DNA of 64,000 nucleotides from Sebastes aleutianus (taxonomy: Eukaryota; Chordata; Actinopteri; Perciformes; Sebastidae), in NCBI GenBank assembly GCA_916700875.1, contig CAKAKS010000067.1:22887591-22951590 (forward strand), written 5' to 3'. The notes beneath the pieces were generated by a model. That model ran no database searches. It was not told the origin of the DNA and worked only from the letters and a program-made list of their open reading frames with translations. Of the stretch, positions 58,340 through 64,000 are shown piece after piece (positions within the stretch are counted from its first letter, which is position 1; each line of letters begins with the position of its first letter). A program made the position numbers and the translations under genes.

Positions 58340-59036
58340 TTATCTGTCCTGCAGACCGTCCTCCAGTGCTCCTAATGGCATCTGCCACAGCCCGGAGGAA
58401 AACAACCAATCAGAGCCGAGCTGGAGCCTGCCATCTCTGAGGAGTTGTCAATCACTCGCAAACTCCGATCAAACGGTCAAACTAGGCAGCGTTGATCAAA
58501 TGTGAATCAATATTCTGGTACTGTAATGCCTATTTCTTGCCTCAAATGTTTTCAGTAACATCTTGTAGTGTACCGTTTAGCTGTAAAATGAGAAAGTTTG
58601 TGACCTGGCAGCCATGTTGAGATCAGTTGAGGAAATACCAAGCACCGCCCACCAGCTGGAGCAAACTTTCTCATTTTACAGCTAAACGGTACAATACAAA
58701 ATGTTTCTGAAAAGGCGAGAAAAAGGCACTAAAGTAACAAAATATTGATTAAAATTTGATCAGCGCTGCCTAGTTTGACCGGAGTTCATGAGTGATTGAC
58801 AGCTGCTTCCGTTGAATGAACAGCCAATAGGAACGCTCTCTCTCTCGCTCTCTCTCTCTCTGAAGTGACCGGTGATTGGCCAAAGTCTCCCATCACGAGA
58901 TCGATTTTTTAAAGCCTGAAAACAGAGCCATGAGGAGGTGCAGAAGCCTACTTTTCTTTCAGAACACTTGAATTTCATAATGCTGAAATTTAAATTTTTG
59001 TCCAATGATTCCAAAAACATTCTGCCTACTGCAGGT
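58340..59036. mobile_element. T1 foldback MITE, left end lost
   Basis: Right end TTCTGCCTACTGCAGGT with TTAA at 59037-59040. The left end is replaced by the retroposon/GATA block. Arms around AACTTTCTCATTTTACAGC (58665-58683) and its complement near 58576 make a large palindrome. Confidence 0.7.
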
Positions 59037-59040
59037 TTAA

Positions 59041-59509
59041 TGCTTGCCAGCTTTTGATGAAGAGTCGTAAATATGAACGCATCAAGTTCTAGTTTATCTC
59101 CAAAATATCCCCCATTCAGAATGTAAAATCTAAAAAAAGAAGACAACTTCCTGTCTCCCACTGGCTCTCTTTGGCTAGCTTTACTGATGAGAGAATTGAA
59201 GGCAGGTCTGTTGTTGTTCTGCTATGAGCCATGCAGAGGCGCACTTTCCCTACCGTTGCACCAAAAAAATGTAATTGTATTTCAAAAATCCCCATTTTAT
59301 GATTAGTATATTCAGTTTAGTATGAAGGACTGTAAGTTAGAGTCACTATAAACTTAACCGAGTACAAGACACACTGAATTCTTTGAAGAGATATTAAAGT
59401 GACAATCTCTTTTCCTTGATTTCTCTTTAAATTACTGGCAAATAAGACTAAAAATAAGGACTTTAATACAAAACTCAATCATTCAGAGCAAACACTATGA
59501 CAATACACC
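59041..59509. other. Intergenic gap between gng12 and wls
   Basis: No coding sequence. In particular, no small GTPase frame resembling DIRAS3 occurs here or in 57.6-59 kb. Confidence 0.6.
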
Positions 59510-60333
59510 AGGGTGTAAAAGTTTTTTTTATTTAAATTAGCATAAAAAGCAAAAACAAAACTAAAAACCATGTATAATAGGCTACAGTCAACTTCAAAAA
59601 CATTGATAGAGCTTGATGCATATATTTTGTGAAGTTGAAAATAAGCACTTTATAAAAAATAGATATCTACATTGTAACATAATGAACGTACGGTATGCAT
59701 TTTCCCAAAGTGGCTATGTGGTCTGTACATTTCCCCCAATGATATAAAAAAAAAAGATCTCCACCAATTGAAAGACGGACAGCAGTACTAAACACGATCT
59801 ATGGAAGAATATGTCTTTGTGACTGAGAATAGAAGTAATTAAGCAGAAAATCAGCTAAAATGTGTCCATCTTTTTCAAATTAACCACACTGTACTTTAAA
59901 AAACAGGAGGGTGACGGCTGCAACTTCTGACCACCAAAGAAAATGGTTCTCTTTACGTAATCTCTTTTTTTGGTGTCAAAAGCATTGTGCAACATTTACA
60001 AACACAACACAGACAGTTTACATAAAGTATGAAATGTAAAGAAAGAAAATTCCACTGTGAAATGAAAAGGACTGATTGGAGTGTTGATAATATTCAGCCT
60101 TTAGAGATAGAAGTGGGAACAGGGTGGCACGTAACAAGTCGCACAGCTGAGGGGTTTGGTGCTGGGAGAGGACAGCGACTGTGGGACTGGTAGGTTACAT
60201 GCAAGCTGGATTGTTAATGCCGTTTTTAGAGCCGGGAGGATGTAAAGAGAAAAGCCGGTTTGATTACATGTACGAGGGAGGGGATCGTTGGAGCAGTAGG
60301 TAGAAGAGGGGAGTCTTGACAGCAGTGTGACAT
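59510..60333 (-). other. wls: wls 3' UTR
   Basis: From the stop codon to an AATAAA signal on the minus strand (TTTATT at 59527-59532). It is free of recognisable transposons. Cleavage is predicted near 59510. Confidence 0.65.
59527..59532 (-). terminator. wls: wls poly(A) signal
   Basis: AATAAA on the minus strand, followed downstream by a T-rich, GTG-containing stretch. Confidence 0.6.
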
Positions 60334-60443
60334 CTACTCCTGGGCCTCTTTGCCAGTCATCTTGTAGATCTCAGTGGGGCCATCGACATGTGTGATGGTA
60401 GTAGTCAGCTGGATGTCCTCTCCACTGTTTCCTCCGTTGTCTC
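60334..60443 (-). CDS. wls: wls terminal coding exon
   Basis: Acceptor TGTGCAG. GDNGGNSGEDIQLTTTITH, then KEAQE and TAG at 60334-60336. Confidence 0.95.
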
Positions 60444-63400
60444 CTGCACACAAACATGACACATCGTCAGCCCCAAAAATCACCAATAGCATAACGTGAA
60501 TACAGAAGGTGTTCTTGTTGTGCACATTCCATTGTATTACTGCAGGCTGAATTTCATCAACATAAATACTTTCAGCTTGTTCGAAACAGAAGTGAAGCTC
60601 AAAGAGCTGATAAATTAAATCAACACAGAAACTTGGAGAGAGGCGCCCCTCCTGTGAGGTCGGTTGGGAAAGCTTCCAGAACTTCAAACCCTCCTCTTCT
60701 CTCCCCGCGTCACTGACGTCAGGAGATGGATGGATGGTTTTGATTACTTCCCTGCTCTCCAACCCACCCCCACCCCTCTCTTCACTGTTCCCTTCCTCTC
60801 TGTCTGGAAGGAAGCCTGGTGTCCATTAGAATCACCCTCTCGGGCCAAAAAGGACCCTTCTTTCCCCTGGGAATCTGGGTCCTTCTGAATCACCAACCCC
60901 CCCCTTCCTCCAAAAACAAACTTTGGATGAATAGGCAGCTTTACAGCAGAGGGCAGACACTTCTTCCGCATCAGAATGAAGTGAGCTACTGGGACACTAA
61001 AGTTCACCATCATGAAGTTCTGTTTTTTTTCCATATTGCCCAGACGTACATCTAGTATATTAAAACATTAAGGCAAGTTCATGCAATTGTCAAAAAATAA
61101 AGTAGAAACATCTTTTAAAGTGTATCTATTGTCAAATTATCTAGTATATTCAATTCGTTGTCCTACACTAAACTGCTACAATGGCTTTAAATGTTAAGTA
61201 CACTGGATAGATGGATCGAGAGTGCTTTATAAAGCAGTATAGATCATTTACAACTGACACTAAATCTATTTTATTTCTTTAGAAAGTTAGTAGAAATATG
61301 TGTTTACCAGTGATGCACTGACCACTTGACTGCTCGTCTCCGTAACGTTTGTGAGATGGTGCGTAGAGGAACATGATGGCGAAGACGTACAGGTTCCACA
61401 TGCCGTAGATGCCGGTGAAGAAGGCGCTGTTCACCTGCACTGTGTGCTCTCCCCAGTGCCAGTGGCCTTCATTCACCTGGACACAGACAAAAGACAAATG
61501 CATACTTTTTATGTTACTGTTTTTGTGGCAGAGCGTTGTATGTTTTGGGACATAAGCAAAATAGCTTTAGTAGTCGCCAACTGTCACCTAAATAGTCCTG
61601 TGGACAGCGTTATGTCTGATTTCACAACATTATGGCACTCACCTGACTGATGATGAAGAAGATGACAGTCATGGCAGCACAGGTCAGAGTGACCAGCATG
61701 AGGAACTTGAACCTGAAAATCAGACCCTAAAGGACAATAAAGGGGATGTGTTAGTAACAAAAAAGTTGTAAAAAAATTACACTCCCGTGTAGCAGAGAAT
61801 TCTTTTGCACTGTCATGACAAAACTGATTTTTTTTATGATGATGATAAACTATTAGAAATGCAAACACAAGAGCCAGATGAGAGATGAAAGCACACACAC
61901 CTCATAGTGCAGCCGTCTGGCCTTGGACATGGCGGGCAGGGACGTCCTCTTACCGCTGATGTTGCGGAAGACTTGAAACACCATGAAGCAGAGGAAGAGG
62001 AAGTAGAGGCAGGCACAGATCCCTGCCACAATTATGAAAGCCATCTGAGGCAACACCAGTCAAGGAAATAACACACTCCTTTAAAAAGAATGGTGGTGTG
62101 CTGCATACTGTCCGCACATACAGTCTCATCACTGTAAAAGCAAGTAGACTTTGTGCACGGGTATGCAGGTTTAGCCTTATAAGATAAGATATACTTTAGG
62201 GTCCCCAAGGGGACATTTTGCTTGGGCAATAGTGCTGCACAGAGCTGCAATCAGCTGAAAACAATACAGAGTCAACAAGACAGTACAGTGGTGGTACGCC
62301 AAAGACACAGTAGAAAAAGATCTGGAAAATATTGCACATTCCCTGAGAGATACAATTATATACATACATAGGTATTGTAAAATCCGGAGAATCATAAGAG
62401 CCATAATACAGAAAACTAAATTCAACAGTGACTCCTTTCTTTGAACTATAAAAGCAACGATTAACCTGTTTTCTTGTTGAGTTGTGTTATAGACGTTGGT
62501 AGGAAAGAAAGCTTGTAGTGTATGCTCCAGATTGTGTTATTATTACATATATAATGCAGACTGATGACTGACTTCATCAAACTGCTGAGAGTCAGGAACA
62601 CTGAGCAGCTTTTTCCTTTAGATGGAGCTCAAAAGGAAAAGCAGGAAAAGACGGGGCTGAAAAGACGGGGGTTTGGCAGCTGTTTATGAAGAGGTGTGCT
62701 GATGAACATCATGAACACATCATCCCGAGACCCCAGGCAATGCTTTCACATATGGCATTACTGAATTATTTCTCATCTTATTAGTGTAGAGATCAGTTCA
62801 TGCTAAAGCCAACTAGGAGAATGTCTCATACATGTACTAGAAGAAGTAGAAGCAGGGCATTTAGTCATGATAACTTAGCACGGTATTGGTAAAGACACTC
62901 CCAACAATAAGAGACTGAACTGAGACTAAACTGAAAAACATGATTTGGCCATTTACACTCGAGGGTTTTTATTAGCATCATACCTGTCAGACAAGCTGTT
63001 TGCAGGGGAGTGCTCTTTTTCTGATACTGTTGTCAAACGCAGTTTAAAAAAAAGGATACAGCAAGCTCAGTTCCTACATCAGACGCCCAGATGCTGTAGA
63101 AGGGGTTTGTCAGCTGGACCCCTCTGGTGGCACAAAACAAAAATACATTACCTTTATGTGTCACAAACATTTCATTACAAAAAGCATAGAATAAACACAG
63201 CATGTGGAGATGAAGCATACAAATATGAACAAAAAATTACCACAGAATTTCACGAGATTCATTATAATAATATGTTGCATGCTGATATTTACCACTTTTG
63301 TAAAACAAGTCTCTTGTTCAAAATAGTGAGGAAGAAAAAAAAAAACTTGGTCTCACCTCTCACACATGTCAAAGATAAAAAGGCAGAAGGAGCCAAACAC

Positions 63401-63454
63401 GATGGGTCCGACCTGCTTCCAGTAGACTGAGAAGCGGTTCCTCTCTGTCTGGTC
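60334..63454 (-). CDS. wls: Wntless (Wls/GPR177) C-terminal part, Wnt secretion receptor
   Basis: Wls is the multipass carrier that binds lipidated Wnt in the ER, takes it to the surface and recycles through endosomes and retromer. Six exons join in phase: 63357-63454, 63060-63123, 61901-62044, 61643-61726, 61308-61476 and 60334-60443. They encode the last 222 residues of about 540. The four final membrane segments are visible: VGPIVFGSFCLFIFD, MAFIIVAGICACLYFLFLCFM, FKFLMLVTLTCAAMTVIFFII and GMWNLYVFAIMFLYAPSH. The endocytic YEGL motif is intact, and the chain ends ITHVDGPTEIYKMTGKEAQE, keeping the KEAQE ER-return tail known in mammals. The tail segment YGDEQSSGQCITGDNGGN is the least conserved part. 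Upstream exons lie to the right of the window. Confidence 0.97.
60444..61307 (-). other. wls last intron
   Basis: No mobile element recognised. A pyrimidine-rich and poly-C tract lies at 60760-60910. Confidence 0.5.
61308..61476 (-). CDS. wls: wls exon, final membrane segment
   Basis: 169 nt. VNEGHWHWGEHTVQVNSAFF, then the last membrane helix and LYAPSHKRYGDEQ. Donor GTAAAC, phase 1. Confidence 0.95.
61643..61726 (-). CDS. wls: wls exon, GL and next membrane segment
   Basis: 84 nt, phase 0. GLIFRFKFLMLVTLTCAAM to IISQ. Confidence 0.95.
61901..62044 (-). CDS. wls: wls exon, membrane segment and loop to YE
   Basis: 144 nt, phase 0. Starts MAFIIVAGI (an internal Met, not a start) and ends ARRLHYE, half of the YEGL motif. 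Confidence 0.95.
62045..63059 (-). other. wls intron, no content recognised
   Basis: A retroposon-like AAGATAAGATATACTTTAGGGTCCCC block occurs near 62180-62210. Nothing else recognised. Confidence 0.4.
63060..63123 (-). CDS. wls: wls exon, RGVQLTNPFYSIW segment
   Basis: A 64-nt exon. Acceptor CCACCAG. It ends GTELA with a weak donor GTATCC in a T-rich context, confirmed by phase and family continuity. Confidence 0.88.
63357..63454 (-). CDS. wls: wls exon (first in window)
   Basis: Acceptor CTCTCAG, then DQTERNRFSVYWKQVGPIV to IFDMCE with two bases of an Arg codon. Donor GTGAGA. Confidence 0.93.
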
Positions 63455-64000
63455 CTGAGAGAACAGGAAAAAACAGACGTAAAGATGGGATATACTGGAT
63501 TACATTTCATAGATCACATATGGAGTCCATTATCACCAAGATCCTTCTTGATCAAGGTCATACTGTAGATAACATTGTCCTGTAGCCAAAATAACCAATA
63601 TTTCAAGATACCTGATGTGATGTGAATGAGTGCATCAGGCTAAGCGTTGATGACCCAGGTGCATCCATTAAAACCGCACAATAGTTGTGAAAAACATTAG
63701 AGCAACTGATATAATATACAGTCTCTACATTGTTACGTATAAAAAAAAATGACGGCTAGCTTGTGACAGCAGCTTCGTGTTGTTGAGATGGTCTCTGCAG
63801 AAGGACCCAAAAAATGTATGCAGCTAAATATTAAAAAAAATGCTGCTGCAGCCTGCAACAGGAATGACTTAAAACAACAATAGTAATGTCTAGAAAGTAG
63901 CTATGTCAGAGTGCAGACCAGGGCCAGGGCAATTCAGAATTTGTGGCAGGACTTTGGTTCACTGTTCACTCCATGCAACTTGGCAGAGCTTAAATGTACA
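63455..64000 (-). other. wls intron running off the right edge
   Basis: No further exon found. The next upstream exon, expected to end near GEHM-type sequence, is outside. Confidence 0.5.

Noticed and set aside
62945..63430. 161-codon plus-strand open frame
   Set aside because: It is the antisense shadow of the wls exons at 63060-63123 and 63357-63454.

Overview
This is a vertebrate nuclear window, most likely from a percomorph-type teleost fish. It has split genes with GT/AG introns, dense (CA)n and (GATA)n microsatellites, Tc1/hAT/TTAA-type DNA transposons, LINE and tRNA-SINE debris, and protein sequences that read as fish orthologues of human genes. The species call is inference. There are no bacterial, plasmid, CRISPR or rRNA features.

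Four genes are supported. (1) The 5' two thirds of an SLC6 (GABA/betaine/taurine-clade) Na+/Cl- coupled transporter lies on the minus strand at 1655-6003. Eight coding exons can be joined in frame and the gene runs off the left edge. (2) A complete gadd45a lies on the plus strand (start codon 14703, stop 17228-17230, poly(A) signal 17968). It has four coding exons encoding 158 residues. (3) A complete gng12 lies on the minus strand (two coding exons, 25738-25830 and 24652-24777, 72 residues). It has a probable noncoding first exon near 57156-57500, which implies a 31-kb first intron. (4) The last six coding exons of wls (Wntless) lie on the minus strand at 60334-63454, with a 3' UTR ending near 59510; the gene runs off the right edge. 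The order and orientation gadd45a(+), gng12(-), wls(-) match human 1p31, except that no DIRAS3-like gene lies between gng12 and wls.

Layout: 1-430 Tc1-like transposase remnant; 1655-6003 slc6 gene with an antisense LINE in an intron; 6-14.6 kb repeat-rich space between slc6 and gadd45a, including tandem satellite arrays and a 19-bp minisatellite that ends about 230 bp before the gadd45a CCAAT/octamer promoter; 14.6-18.0 kb gadd45a; 18-22.6 kb convergent intergenic space; 22.6-25.8 kb gng12 3' UTR and coding exons; 26-57 kb gng12 first intron, a mosaic of nested elements; 57.2-59.5 kb gng12 promoter region, then microsatellites and elements; 59.5-64 kb wls.

The genes do not form one pathway. 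SLC6 is a plasma-membrane solute carrier, GADD45A is a stress/p53 effector, GNG12 is a G-protein gamma subunit and WLS is the Wnt cargo receptor. The most interesting observations are a p53-type response element in gadd45a intron 3 (the same intron as the known human element), a minisatellite whose unexpanded single-copy precursor is still present next door, a satellite-carrying element inserted in gadd45a intron 2 with a 17-bp target-site duplication, and an integrase-like coding fragment beside another copy of that satellite. I did not find a wholly new biological system.
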